Assembly (NCBI RefSeq): GCF_002135295.1
Contig: NZ_NEGG01000005.1
Span: 1-64,000 of the forward strand
Direction of reading: 5' to 3'
Length of the DNA stretch: 64,000 bases
Source: Acinetobacter sp. ANC 5054
Lineage (GTDB): Bacteria; Pseudomonadota; Gammaproteobacteria; Pseudomonadales; Moraxellaceae
In this document: piece by piece, positions 9,095 through 19,078 of the stretch
Layout: each line of letters opens with the position of its first letter
How positions within the stretch are numbered: position 1 is the stretch's first letter
Made by a program: the position numbers and the translations under genes
The notes under the pieces: model-generated
The model's database searches: none
Told to the model about the DNA's origin: nothing
Seen by the model: only the letters and a program-made list of their open reading frames with translations

Positions 9095-9402
9095 GTCATT
9101 CTATCCAGTTTCAGTACAGCAAACTTTATTTAGAGATTAGTTTAATAATTCTAAATTCAGCATTGTGTTCTGTTATGTAATCTTATGATTAGCCAATATT
9201 AATTTTCAAACATTTTTGCTCCATAAATCAATATCAAGCAGTGGTAATTTTAAGCTGTAAGTTTTCTGTCAATTACTGCTAAAATACATCCCATTCTTAA
9301 AATCCCCTTTTTAACCTTCGCAGCCACGCATTTCAATTTTTTGATTTGTCGTTTAGCCACGTAGTGTTTATTGATTTTGTCCAAATTCCATTAGGAGCCT
9401 AC
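9095..9402. other. Divergent slt/miaB intergenic region
   Basis: This 308-bp A/T-rich gap separates divergent slt and miaB and must hold both promoters. A TAAAAT box at 9280-9285 is a possible -10 for miaB, but I see no matching -35. No small ORF with a convincing ribosome binding site and no stem-loop stands out. Confidence 0.4.
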
Positions 9403-10860
9403 ATGACGGTTCAAACCTTCATCCCGAATAGTGCCCAAGCTGCCTCAGAAAACACTGTAACCCAGCCACAGCACACCCCAGCCAACGATGCATCAGTTAA
9501 AAAACTGTACATCGAAACGCAAGGGTGTCAGATGAATGAGTATGACAGTCAACGCATGGGTGATCTTTTAGGTGATTCACACGGTTATGTGCTCACCAAT
9601 GACCCGAAAGAAGCAGATATCCTGTTGATGAATACCTGCTCAATTCGTGAAAAAGCTCAAGAAAAAGTATTCTCTGAACTTGGTCGCTGGCGCAAACTGA
9701 AAGAAAAAAATCCTGACCTTGTGATTGGTGTCGGTGGATGTGTAGCTTCTCAAGAAGGTGACAACATTCAAAAGCGTGCGCCTTATGTTGATATGGTGTT
9801 TGGCCCACAAACGTTGCACCGTCTACCGCAAATGTTGGATCAACACACTGAACAAGCAGTAAAACCGAAAAAAGAAAAAATCCAATTGGTGGATATTTCA
9901 TTCCCTGATATTGAAAAATTCGACTTTTTACCTGAACCGCGTGTTGAAGGTTACAAAGCCTTCGTTTCAATCATGGAAGGCTGCTCAAAATATTGCTCAT
10001 TCTGCGTTGTGCCTTATACACGTGGTGAAGAAGTATCTCGTCCGCTCGATGACGTGTTAGCAGAAATTGCCACTTTGGCAGAAAAAGGTGTACGTGAAAT
10101 TTCATTGCTCGGTCAAAACGTAAATGGCTACCGCGGTGAAACCTTCGAAGGCGATATTTGCACCTTTGCCGACTTATTGCGTTTAGTGGCAGAAATTCCG
10201 GGCATTGGCCGTATTCGTTACACGACTTCTCACCCACTTGAATTTAATGATGACCTGATTCAATGCTATCGTGACTTACCTCAAATGGTGTCGCATTTGC
10301 ATTTACCAGTACAAAGCGGTTCAAACGATGTACTGCAAGCGATGAAGCGTAATCACACCATTGATGTGTACATCGATAAAATCGCGAAGTTACGTAAAGT
10401 TCGTCCAGATATGCATTTGTCTTCAGACTTTATCATTGGCTTCCCGGGCGAAACCGATGAGAACTTCGAAGAAACCTATCAATTCATTAAAGATATGGAC
10501 TTCGACCATTCTTATAGCTTCATCTATTCAAAACGTCCGGGTACGCCTGCGTCTGAACTTGAAGATACGACGTCTGAAGATGTGAAAAAAGAGCGTCTGG
10601 CAAAAGTTCAACAATGGATTAAGCAATCAAGCATTGATAAGACAGATGCCATGCTCGGCACAATTCAACGTGTCTTGGTTGAGTCGGTTTCTGACAAAGA
10701 TCCAAACCTATTAATTGGTACGGCTGACAATACTCGTCTAGTCAGTTTTATTGGCGATCCAGCATGGGTCGGTCGTTTTGCTGAGATTGAAGTGACTGAC
10801 ATTAAAACTTTGAAGTTTGTTTACGGTGAACTCTTGAATCTTGAGCCTGACGTGGCGTAA
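9403..10860 (+). CDS. miaB: tRNA-2-methylthio-N6-dimethylallyladenosine synthase
   Basis: MiaB is a radical-SAM methylthiotransferase that converts i6A37 to ms2i6A37 in tRNAs. It shows the N-terminal UPF0004 domain with clustered Cys ([22 protein letters not shown]), the radical SAM motif CSKYCSFC, and a C-terminal TRAM domain ([12 protein letters not shown]). I use the ATG at 9403 (485 aa), which has AGGAG five bases upstream; the reading from 9346 would be 504 aa with no such site. It heads a miaB-ybeZ-ybeY operon, the order seen in other Gammaproteobacteria. Confidence 0.95.
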   Translation: MTVQTFIPNSAQAASENTVTQPQHTPANDASVKKLYIETQGCQMNEYDSQRMGDLLGDSHGYVLTNDPKEADILLMNTCSIREKAQEKVFSELGRWRKLKEKNPDLVIGVGGCVASQEGDNIQKRAPYVDMVFGPQTLHRLPQMLDQHTEQAVKPKKEKIQLVDISFPDIEKFDFLPEPRVEGYKAFVSIMEGCSKYCSFCVVPYTRGEEVSRPLDDVLAEIATLAEKGVREISLLGQNVNGYRGETFEGDICTFADLLRLVAEIPGIGRIRYTTSHPLEFNDDLIQCYRDLPQMVSHLHLPVQSGSNDVLQAMKRNHTIDVYIDKIAKLRKVRPDMHLSSDFIIGFPGETDENFEETYQFIKDMDFDHSYSFIYSKRPGTPASELEDTTSEDVKKERLAKVQQWIKQSSIDKTDAMLGTIQRVLVESVSDKDPNLLIGTADNTRLVSFIGDPAWVGRFAEIEVTDIKTLKFVYGELLNLEPDVA

Positions 10861-10898
10861 TGTAAGCTTAATCGTCAGACCAATTTAAAGGAATTCTC

Positions 10899-11990
10899 TT
10901 GACTGCAGCGATTCGACGTACTGTAACTTTTGCTGGTATTCCACTTGACCGTTTACAAAGCATGCTCGGTGCTTATAACGGTCATCTCAAACAAATTGAA
11001 CAACGTTTAGATGTCAAAATTTCCCATCGTGCAGATGCATTTTTTGTCGATGGGGAAATCGATGCGGTTGAGAGAGCCGAAAGCCTCCTTCACCGTCTGT
11101 ATGAAGAGTCCGAAACCAATCCACAAATTAGTGCGGATATCTTACACATGATGATTCAGGGCAGTCAGACTGACCGTGAAATTCAAGAAGACTTTTCTGA
11201 AAATGAACATACGGGTTTAGACAATGTCTATCTACAAACCCGTAAAGGTCGAATTAACCCTCGCGGCACCAACCAAAAACGCTATGTTCAGCGTATTTTG
11301 CAAAGTGATATTTCATTTGGTATTGGCCCTGCGGGTACAGGTAAAACCTATTTAGCTGTTGCCGCTGCGGTTGATATGCTAGAGCGTAATGAAATTCAGC
11401 GTATTCTTTTGGTTCGCCCTGCTGTGGAAGCGGGTGAAAAGCTGGGGTTCTTACCCGGTGATTTAAGCCAAAAAATTGACCCTTACTTACGCCCGCTCTA
11501 TGACGCTTTGTATGAAATGCTGGGCTTTGAAAAAGTGGCCAAACTGATTGAACGTCAAGTGATTGAAGTTGCCCCGCTTGCCTATATGCGTGGACGTACC
11601 CTCAATCATTCCTTTGTGATTTTGGATGAAGCGCAGAACACCACACCTGAGCAGATGAAAATGTTCCTGACTCGTTTAGGTTTTGGTTCACGTGCGGTTA
11701 TTACCGGTGATATCACACAGGTCGATTTACCGCGTGGTCAGCAATCTGGTCTGGCACATGCTTTACGCGTGATTGAAAAGATCAAAGAAATCCATATTAC
11801 TCGCTTCCACTCTCGTGACGTTGTGCGACATCAATTGGTTCAGAAAATTGTTGAAGCTTACGAAGGTTGGGACAGCGAACAACATCGCCTAACGGCAGAA
11901 CAACGTGCTGAACGCAAAGCGCGTCAGGATGCCTTAGTTGCGGACAATGATGCAAAAGCTGATGAGCAGCATCAAGACGAAAATATTTAA
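10899..11990 (+). CDS. ybeZ: PhoH-like ATPase YbeZ
   Basis: This is a PhoH-family P-loop ATPase linked with YbeY in rRNA processing and ribosome quality control. The Walker A motif is GPAGTGKT and the Walker B region is VILDEAQNTT; a short KH-like N-terminal region precedes them. The start is TTG at 10899, with AAAGGAA at 10888-10894. The charged C-terminal tail (KADEQHQDEN) is typical. It sits 38 bp after miaB and 9 bp before ybeY. Confidence 0.93.
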   Translation: MTAAIRRTVTFAGIPLDRLQSMLGAYNGHLKQIEQRLDVKISHRADAFFVDGEIDAVERAESLLHRLYEESETNPQISADILHMMIQGSQTDREIQEDFSENEHTGLDNVYLQTRKGRINPRGTNQKRYVQRILQSDISFGIGPAGTGKTYLAVAAAVDMLERNEIQRILLVRPAVEAGEKLGFLPGDLSQKIDPYLRPLYDALYEMLGFEKVAKLIERQVIEVAPLAYMRGRTLNHSFVILDEAQNTTPEQMKMFLTRLGFGSRAVITGDITQVDLPRGQQSGLAHALRVIEKIKEIHITRFHSRDVVRHQLVQKIVEAYEGWDSEQHRLTAEQRAERKARQDALVADNDAKADEQHQDENI

Positions 11991-11999
11991 GGATTCATT

Positions 12000-12482
12000 T
12001 TGAAACTTAATCTCTCCTTGCAGCAAAATTTTCAGTCACCTGAATTGGTGGTGAAACGAGCGCATATCAAGAAAGTGGTGGAAACTGCTTTACGTCATAT
12101 CGATACACAAAGTGATTGTGAAATTGGCATAGCCTGTGTAGACAATGATGAAAGCCATAAATTGAATTTGGAATATCGTGGTAAAGACAAACCAACCAAT
12201 GTGCTGTCTTTTCCAAGTGACATTCCAGATGAAATGGCTGCCATTTTGGACTCGTTTCCCATTGGGGACTTGGTCATTTGCATTCCAGTGGTTTTAGCTG
12301 AGGCTATTGAGCAAGAGAAAGTTCCACTAACTCATTTTACTCACATGCTCGTTCATGGCACTTTACATCTCATGGGCTATGACCATGAAACTTCGGATGA
12401 AGATGCGGAAGAGATGGAAGCGCTGGAAATTGAAATTTTAGCGAAGCTAGGTTTTGACAATCCTTATCTAGAACGAGATTAA
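12000..12482 (+). CDS. ybeY: Endoribonuclease/rRNA maturation factor YbeY
   Basis: YbeY is a zinc-dependent protein needed for 16S rRNA 3' end maturation. The metal-binding motif HGxLHLxGYDH is present ([12 protein letters not shown]). Length is 160 aa, normal. The start codon is TTG at 12000 with AAGGA at 11989-11993. It is the last gene of the miaB operon: a strong terminator follows and the usual ybeX and lnt are not next to it here. Confidence 0.94.
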   Translation: MKLNLSLQQNFQSPELVVKRAHIKKVVETALRHIDTQSDCEIGIACVDNDESHKLNLEYRGKDKPTNVLSFPSDIPDEMAAILDSFPIGDLVICIPVVLAEAIEQEKVPLTHFTHMLVHGTLHLMGYDHETSDEDAEEMEALEIEILAKLGFDNPYLERD

Positions 12483-12496
12483 GTCTACCATTCAAA

Positions 12497-12519
12497 AGCG
12501 AGCTTCAGCTCGCTTTTTT
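12497..12519 (+). terminator. Terminator of miaB-ybeZ-ybeY
   Basis: Perfect stem AGCGAGC/GCTCGCT with a TTCA loop and a T run, 14 bp past the ybeY stop. Confidence 0.9.
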
Positions 12520-12560
12520 ATTCCAATAAAATAGCAAACATCATATTAAAATGAGAAAAT

Positions 12561-12851
12561 ATGAAATATGTGGTGATCTTCAAAGCCAAAATTAGAAATT
12601 TGGATGAACAATATTTCCAAACAGCCAATATGCTGCGTGAAAAAGCATTAGGTCGATTTAATTGTCAACATTTTGAAGCTTGGACTGAAGGCCAAAAAGA
12701 AATTGCCCTGTCCTATTGGAATAGCTTGGCAGATATCCAAGCATGGCACCACGATGCTGAGCATCAAGTCGCCCAGCAACATGGTAAAACCAAATGGTAT
12801 GCTCATTTCAGTGTCGAAATTTGTGAAATTTTAAGACAATATCGCAACTAA
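12561..12851 (+). CDS. ABM-domain protein (putative monooxygenase)
   Basis: This 96-residue protein matches the antibiotic-biosynthesis-monooxygenase (ABM) fold: MKYVVIFKAKI, a WTEGQKEIALSYWNSLADIQAWHHDAEH block and a C-terminal WYAHFSVEI strand. Close relatives are widespread, and their substrates are mostly unknown. It converges with the TonB-like gene, whose stop is only 4 bp away, so the two share an end region. Confidence 0.75.
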   Translation: MKYVVIFKAKIRNLDEQYFQTANMLREKALGRFNCQHFEAWTEGQKEIALSYWNSLADIQAWHHDAEHQVAQQHGKTKWYAHFSVEICEILRQYRN

Positions 12852-12855
12852 AATT

Positions 12856-13734
12856 TTATCGTACTTCAAACTCAGCTTCGGCTGGGTCAAAGCGCCAAGT
12901 TCGCACAATACGAAGTTCAGAGATATCTTTCATTTTGGCATCAAACTGACCGAATGGTGCAGCTTTACGAACAGAAGTCTTCGCAGCCTCATCCAGCATA
13001 CTCGAACCTGAGCCTTCAATAAGGCGAATAGCACGAATACCGCCACTACTGTTTAAGATCACCATCAAACGCACTTCGCCACGAAGCTGTTGTTGCTTCG
13101 CAGCTTCTGGATAATAACGATTGCCATAAAATTCAACTTTTTGGCGAAATTTTTCCATATAAGCCGCAGAAACATCTTGCTTGGCTTGAATGCCATCAAT
13201 GGTTTTAATTTTTTGCTGACGGCTAAAGTTTTGCTGGCGTTGTAAATATTGCGCCTCAATACTTGCCACCATTGCCGCTTTGGCTTGGAATTGACTATTT
13301 AATTCTTCTACGGCTTTTTTACGACTATTTTCTTCTGCTTGCTTTTGCCAACTGAGTGTCGTCATCAGCACTTTATCTTCAAAGCTCAGCTCTTTCTTTT
13401 GCTGCAATTGCTCTAAAGCTTCATTTTTTTGCTCACCTGCTTTCTGTTCAATAGTTGGTGCAGGCATGTCACTCGACATTCGATGTGATTCGCGAAATTT
13501 ACCTGAACCTTGTTGATCCGCTTGCGCTAAAAAGTCGGCATTTTCCACTTTATCCGTTGCTGGACGCAAAGAGACCGCTATTTCTTTGGTGTTATATTCG
13601 CCCTCTTGAGGCATGGCAAATTGCATGGTTAAAAAGGCCAGATGCAACAAAGCTGCAAATGCCACAGCAGTTGCAAATATGGGATCTTTCCACCAGTCTT
13701 TTACTAGCGGCATGAACGTTATTTTTTTCAGCAT
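12856..13734 (-). CDS. TonB-like energy transducer, orphan
   Basis: The protein has one N-terminal transmembrane helix (AVAFAALLHLAFLTMQF). A long charged, glutamine-rich coiled-coil region spans the periplasm, and a C-terminal TonB domain follows (YYPEAAKQQQLRGEVRLMVILNSSGGI... WRFDP). No exbB or exbD lies nearby. The start is uncertain: TTG 13767, ATG 13734 and ATG 13713 are all in frame and none has a clear ribosome binding site. I give 13734 as a compromise. It may be a TonB or a TonB-family periplasmic bridge protein. Confidence 0.7.
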   Translation of the reverse strand: MLKKITFMPLVKDWWKDPIFATAVAFAALLHLAFLTMQFAMPQEGEYNTKEIAVSLRPATDKVENADFLAQADQQGSGKFRESHRMSSDMPAPTIEQKAGEQKNEALEQLQQKKELSFEDKVLMTTLSWQKQAEENSRKKAVEELNSQFQAKAAMVASIEAQYLQRQQNFSRQQKIKTIDGIQAKQDVSAAYMEKFRQKVEFYGNRYYPEAAKQQQLRGEVRLMVILNSSGGIRAIRLIEGSGSSMLDEAAKTSVRKAAPFGQFDAKMKDISELRIVRTWRFDPAEAEFEVR

Positions 13735-13970
13735 CACATTAAACCGACAATTTGCCGCATTCCCCAAACTGCATAAAACAGTATAAAATAAACCGTGTTT
13801 TCATTTTTTGATGAAAACGAGAAATCCATCAACACATAGACAATGCACGATTAAAATCCTGAAAATGGTGCAATTTATTTTGATAAACTGCAAGATCAAA
13901 ACCTTGTGTTTTTTATAGAAATCGACAAGATACACTCCGTCAAAAAAAAATTTGCCAGGATGCACTGCAT

Positions 13971-14654
13971 ATGCAAACGCTCATTTCCAATATCTCTAAA
14001 CGAATCCGCCAAGTGTACCAAAAAGCAGAAGGTTTTATTGAGGATGAGCGTGAATTCCCAATGTCTCAAGTGTTTTTAAATGCGACGTTTCAGCGCTTTG
14101 TGACTGATAATGTGAAAATGCTCAAAGACTTGCATGCAGACCTTCACGATGACTGGTTACGACTTTATGCCACACTTGACTATAACGGCATGTTACTGAC
14201 TTTATCGGTCGATTTAAAACTGGTTCAAATGGAACTCAACAAGCAGACCCAGCTCATCGTTTTTGAACAAATTAGCGATACACAAGTGATCGAAGCCAAA
14301 TATCCAAACGTACTTTACAAACTTGGGGTCCGTGTTGCTTTATGGTTTTACCAAAAAGTGTTGAATCAAGACCCTCTCGGCATGATCTTGGAAAAACTCA
14401 ACGTCATTAAAGTCAAAGATGATTTACTGCATTTAGATTTAAATCGATGGTTAGGTAAAAGCCGTTCGATTATCGATACCTTAGGTAAAGTACATGTCAA
14501 TCATGCAGTTTTACGTGAAGCCGAATTGGTCGTTGTTGGCAATGTCAATTTAACAGCATTGTTTACTAAAATGTCGCAAGAACGCATAGAAGACTGGAAT
14601 GATGAAGATTTACAAGATGATCAAGTTACGCCTATAAAGCAAAAAGAAAGTTAA
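13971..14654 (+). CDS. Conserved hypothetical protein
   Basis: I do not recognise the family. The 227-aa product starts MQTLISNISKRIRQVYQKAEGFIEDER and appears soluble, with alternating beta-strand-like stretches (LYATLDYNGMLLTLSVDLKLVQMEL) and a very acidic C-terminus (DWNDEDLQDDQ). No signal peptide or catalytic motif is visible. It is divergent from the TonB-like gene and is followed by a separately started DUF3108 gene. Confidence 0.65.
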   Translation: MQTLISNISKRIRQVYQKAEGFIEDEREFPMSQVFLNATFQRFVTDNVKMLKDLHADLHDDWLRLYATLDYNGMLLTLSVDLKLVQMELNKQTQLIVFEQISDTQVIEAKYPNVLYKLGVRVALWFYQKVLNQDPLGMILEKLNVIKVKDDLLHLDLNRWLGKSRSIIDTLGKVHVNHAVLREAELVVVGNVNLTALFTKMSQERIEDWNDEDLQDDQVTPIKQKES

Positions 14655-14811
14655 GCATTTCTATGACTTAGCATACATTGCATGCAAAAAACTACACAAA
14701 ATATACATATGGCACGGATTTTTGACTTCATTCTCCACAATCCAACTCCATAATAATCATATCGGGCAGATTATTGATCTGTCATTTTCATTGAATAGGA
14801 AAACCATACTT

Positions 14812-15525
14812 ATGGCACATTCAGTTTTGAAAAATTTAGGTCTTGCTGCTGGGGTATCAACTGCACTGCTTTTGACTGGTTTCTCAAGTCAGTCATTTGC
14901 CATGAGTCCATTTCAGGCAAGCTATCAGTTTAATTACAACGGTAAAAATATGGGTTCTGCAACCCGTACTTTAAAACAAACAGGTAATAACTGGACCTAT
15001 GTTTTTGCTGCAAAAGCAGGTGCTATGGCATCAGCCACTGAAACCAGTCGATTCAGCTTAAGTGGCAACCAAATCCATTCCAATAGTTTTAGCCGTAGCA
15101 GTAAAATTCTGGTGCACAACAACACCATGAACATCAACTTTAATGCAGGTGCTAAAACCATTAACACCAAAAAAGATGATAAAGCGCGTTCATTTGCATG
15201 GAAATCTGGTGTACTGGATGAGTTAAATGCCGAATTACAAATCCGAGAAGATTTGAAAAGTGGTGGTTTAAAATCGAATTATTACATTGCCGATGCTAAA
15301 GAAGTTGAAGCCCGTAAATTTGTAAAACAAGGTACTGAAACCGTTAAAACCAATTACGGTACTTTTGACACGGTTAAAGTTGTTATGCGTCACGACAAAC
15401 CAGGCCGTCAAACCACATTCTGGCTCGCACCAAAATTAGACTACTTACCCGTGAAAGTGTCACATCAAGACAATAAAACCTCTTACGGTTTATTGTTAAC
15501 GGGCTATAAAGGTGCAACAAGTTAA
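14812..15525 (+). CDS. DUF3108 domain periplasmic protein
   Basis: The 237-aa protein starts at ATG 14812, with AGGA at 14797-14800. Residues 1-29 form a signal peptide (LGLAAGVSTALLLTGFSSQSFA/MS). The rest is a beta-rich DUF3108 domain: FQASYQFNYNGKNMGSATRTL, then LDELNAELQIREDL and TFWLAPKLDYLPVKVSHQD. DUF3108 proteins are exported, of unknown function, and share features with lipid- or polysaccharide-binding beta folds. The in-frame extension to 14722 would bury the signal peptide and is rejected. Confidence 0.8.
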   Translation: MAHSVLKNLGLAAGVSTALLLTGFSSQSFAMSPFQASYQFNYNGKNMGSATRTLKQTGNNWTYVFAAKAGAMASATETSRFSLSGNQIHSNSFSRSSKILVHNNTMNINFNAGAKTINTKKDDKARSFAWKSGVLDELNAELQIREDLKSGGLKSNYYIADAKEVEARKFVKQGTETVKTNYGTFDTVKVVMRHDKPGRQTTFWLAPKLDYLPVKVSHQDNKTSYGLLLTGYKGATS

Positions 15526-15529
15526 TTGA

Positions 15530-16192
<663 letters not shown>

Positions 16193-16210
16193 TACGGCAA
16201 AGCAACGAAA

Positions 16211-16235
16211 AGAACACTTCGGTGTTCTTTTTTTT
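16211..16235 (+). terminator. Terminator of xpt
   Basis: Perfect stem AGAACAC/GTGTTCT with a TTCG loop and eight T residues, 18 bp past the stop. Confidence 0.92.
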
Positions 16236-16433
16236 GCTAAAAATTTGCTATTAAGGTGACATAGACCGCACTTTTTAGCTGCTTAGTTACAAGCAAACAA
16301 AACTTGTAAGCCAAAAAACCATTAAAATTCAGCGTAAATGCAGTTATTGATCACTTTAGTCTACATTTCATCCCTAATATTGATTTATGCTGCAATACAA
16401 AATCGGCCACTATTTTTAAGGCTACAGGATGTT

Positions 16434-16853
16434 ATGAATACAGAAAATCAACTCACAGAACACGCAGTACAATGTCCAAAATGTGGTTCAACCCATGTGG
16501 AAAAACGTAACCACGAACAAAACTTACAAAAAATTGGTGGGGTATTGTTAAGTGGTGCAGGGACTGCGGCAGGGACTGTCGGTGGTGCGGCTTCTGGTGC
16601 ATCAATTGGTGCTGCGATTGGTGGCGTTACTGCAGGACCTTTAGGTGTCATTATGGGCGGAACCATTGGCACATTTGTAGGTGCAATTAGTGTCGGCATT
16701 ACAGGTGGTTTTTTAGGTCATCGTTTTGGTAAAAAAGCTGGTGTCATTGTCGATCAAAACATCTTTTTGGATTATCAATGCCTAGACTGCAAACAACGTT
16801 TTGAATTAGAACAACAACCTGAAGATGCAGCCAGACCATCAGATCAAGATTAA
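16434..16853 (+). CDS. Membrane protein: zinc ribbon split by a glycine zipper
   Basis: The 139-aa product begins with one zinc knuckle (C14-P-K-C17). A glycine- and alanine-rich hydrophobic region of about 75 residues follows (GAGTAAGTVGGAASGASIGAAIGG..., MGGTIGTFVGAISVGITGGFLGHRFGKKAG), and a second knuckle comes after it (C116-L-D-C119). The two CxxC pairs would make one zinc ribbon if the membrane hairpin brings them together. AGGA at 16426-16429 precedes ATG 16434; an ATG at 16338 would add a hydrophobic N-terminus but lacks a ribosome binding site. Function unknown. Confidence 0.75.
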   Translation: MNTENQLTEHAVQCPKCGSTHVEKRNHEQNLQKIGGVLLSGAGTAAGTVGGAASGASIGAAIGGVTAGPLGVIMGGTIGTFVGAISVGITGGFLGHRFGKKAGVIVDQNIFLDYQCLDCKQRFELEQQPEDAARPSDQD

Positions 16854-16858
16854 AAATT

Positions 16859-16882
16859 TAAGAGCGCAATTGCGCTCTTATT
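16859..16882 (+). terminator. Stem-loop after the glycine-zipper gene
   Basis: Near-perfect palindrome AAGAGCGC/GCGCTCTT (16860-16879) with a loose T-rich tail; a probable terminator. Confidence 0.7.
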
Positions 16883-16984
16883 TATTTCTGCGTTCAGCCA
16901 ACGAAAAAGCCATTAGCCAAAGTAAATCAGCCGTCATTAGATCGTGAGTTGCTTAGACATTTTCAAGTTCATTAAATCCGCCCC

Positions 16985-17575
16985 TTAGAGCAACTTGTTC
17001 ACCACTTCAGCTAAACGTTTGCCTTGATTTTCACAGAGTGCACGCTCGTCTTGGCTTAAGCTTTGGTCATGTCTTGGACCACTGACATGACTGGCACCAT
17101 ACGGTGTGCCCCCTGTTTTGGTATTCGACAATGCAGGATGTGCGTTACTTAAACCCATAATCATCATGCCGTGATGAAATAATGGCGGCAGCATGGTTAG
17201 CAATGTACTCTCCTGCCCGCCATGCATCGAACCTGAAGCTGTAAAGACACAGGCAGGTTTACCATGCAATGCCCCATTCAGCCAAAGTGCTGTCGTTTGA
17301 TCTAAAAAGTATTTCATTTCTGAGGCCATATTGCCAAAACGTGTTGGCGAACCCAGTGCCAAGCCAGAACAGTTTGCAAGTTCATCTAAAGTACAGTAAA
17401 TATCACCTTCGGCAGGAATACTGGCTTCAGCTTCTTTTACCACTGTTGCAATATTGGGCACCGTTCTGATTTTCACGGCAACGCCTGCCGCTTCGACACC
17501 ATTGGCAATCAAATGCGCCATTTCTTTGGTTGAACCATATTTGCTGTAATAAAGAACAAGGACGTAAGGCTGCAT
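16985..17575 (-). CDS. wrbA: NAD(P)H:quinone oxidoreductase WrbA
   Basis: WrbA is a flavodoxin-fold FMN enzyme that reduces quinones with two electrons, limiting oxidative damage. The FMN phosphate loop is LVLYYSKYGSTKEMAHLI near the N-terminus. The family motifs GSPTRFGNM, FTASGSMHGGQESTLL and PYGASHVSG are present. Length 196 aa is normal. It is transcribed alone. Confidence 0.93.
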   Translation of the reverse strand: MQPYVLVLYYSKYGSTKEMAHLIANGVEAAGVAVKIRTVPNIATVVKEAEASIPAEGDIYCTLDELANCSGLALGSPTRFGNMASEMKYFLDQTTALWLNGALHGKPACVFTASGSMHGGQESTLLTMLPPLFHHGMMIMGLSNAHPALSNTKTGGTPYGASHVSGPRHDQSLSQDERALCENQGKRLAEVVNKLL

Positions 17576-17690
17576 AATTTTGAATAAATAATATGAAAAG
17601 AGAAAACTATACGGTATTTTTTCATTTTTTTGGTTAAGCTAGTCCATGAAAATCGAGAAAAGATGATTAAAAAAATAGAGACTTGAACGC

Positions 17691-18938
17691 ATGATAGAAG
17701 CCTATTTAAGAAAACTTCCTTTTTATGACAAAAATTGGTTTCAGTTTATTTTATTTGTCATTCGACGTTTTGAAGCTGACCGTTGCCGTGAACAAGCAGG
17801 TTCATTGACCTATACCACCCTGTTTGCAGTAGTGCCCATGTTGACGGTCTTTTTGGTGATTATCTCATCTATCAATGCGCTTGAACCTGCGCGCCAGCAA
17901 TTACAACAGCTGATTTATAGTAATTTTTTACCAAAAACCACCATTGCTTTTGATAAAGCACTGAATGCCTTTACGGATAAATCCAGTAATTTAACTGTGA
18001 TTGGTGTGCTCTTTCTATTTATTACCACTGTGATGATGCTGACCAGCATTGAAACGGTATTTAACCGAATTTGGCGTGTACGTGAGACTCGTGGCGGCAT
18101 TATCGGTTTTATGCGCTATTGGACCATTATTTCACTCGGTCCGATCTTACTTGGTAGTGCCTTTGCATTATCATCTGCATTGGCTTCGATGAATATTTTA
18201 AGTAATAACTTTGCTGGTTATGAATTGGATGGTGCTTTTTTACTGTGGATGTTGTCATTTGCATTGACCATTTTAGGCTTTTTCATCCTGTATTGGACCA
18301 TTCCTAATCGAAGTGTGCCCATCAAGGCAGCACTCGTTGCAGGTGTGTTTAGTGCCGTGGTATTTGAATTGCTGAAAAACTTGTTTGGCGTGGTTATGTC
18401 AAATTTCACCAGCTATCAAATCATCTATGGGGCATTTGCTGCCGTTCCAATTTTCCTACTTTGGATCTTCCTATCTTGGAATATTATCTTGATAGGTGTC
18501 GAAATCAGTTATGCCCTGACTGCATTTAATTCTGGCAAAGACCAAAAGCGCCATACAGTGATTATGCTGTTAGATTTATTGGAACTATTTTATAAAAAAC
18601 AAAAAATTGGACAAAGTGTCTCAGAGGAAGAAGCGCTTGAGGCTTTAGGTCGTGATGAAATTGGCCGTCTACCGACGTATTTAGTCTTATTTGAAAAGCA
18701 ATCTTTAGTTAAACGTACCGATGATGATCAATATGTATTGGTTCGGGACTTAGCTCAAGTTGATTTTTGGAGCTTTTACAGCCAATTGCCTTATCCGCTG
18801 CCTAAACGTCAGGATCTCAACAAAGCGCTTCCAGATGATATCTGGATGGAAAAAATTGGACCTCAACTGTCTGAAGCAGATGATTATCTTGCTGCCAAAC
18901 TCTCCATTCCACTGTCTAAAATTTTTGAAGAGAAATAA
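17691..18938 (+). CDS. YihY/UPF0761 (BrkB-like) inner-membrane protein
   Basis: The 415-aa protein has about six transmembrane helices in the first 290 residues and a cytoplasmic C-terminal region. The family hallmark AGSLTYTTLFAVVPMLTVFL appears near residue 35, followed by WRVRETRG and LSWNIILIGVEISYALTAF. The C-terminal portion (EALGRDEIGRLPTYLVLFEKQSLVKR) resembles a winged helix. The family was once called tRNA-processing RNase BN and later a virulence factor; the true role is unsettled. Confidence 0.85.
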   Translation: MIEAYLRKLPFYDKNWFQFILFVIRRFEADRCREQAGSLTYTTLFAVVPMLTVFLVIISSINALEPARQQLQQLIYSNFLPKTTIAFDKALNAFTDKSSNLTVIGVLFLFITTVMMLTSIETVFNRIWRVRETRGGIIGFMRYWTIISLGPILLGSAFALSSALASMNILSNNFAGYELDGAFLLWMLSFALTILGFFILYWTIPNRSVPIKAALVAGVFSAVVFELLKNLFGVVMSNFTSYQIIYGAFAAVPIFLLWIFLSWNIILIGVEISYALTAFNSGKDQKRHTVIMLLDLLELFYKKQKIGQSVSEEEALEALGRDEIGRLPTYLVLFEKQSLVKRTDDDQYVLVRDLAQVDFWSFYSQLPYPLPKRQDLNKALPDDIWMEKIGPQLSEADDYLAAKLSIPLSKIFEEK

Positions 18939-19006
18939 TCTAGGAAAATCATCACCCATTAAGAATCATCCGTTATCGAAAAAACTTTAAATTCAGTGAA
19001 TGCAGT

Positions 19007-19038
19007 AGAAAGGCCATAACAATATGGCCTTTCTTTTT
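19007..19038 (+). terminator. Terminator of the YihY-family gene
   Basis: Perfect 12-bp stem (AGAAAGGCCATA with its complement) and a T run; it could also act weakly for the minus-strand gene ending at 19079. Confidence 0.88.
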
Positions 19039-19078
19039 GCAATGCTGATTCAGATTGGCGTTAATTTCAGCCCAAGTC

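Noticed and set aside
9593..9970. 125-aa minus-strand ORF in miaB
   Set aside because: Antisense to a conserved enzyme; no evidence of coding.
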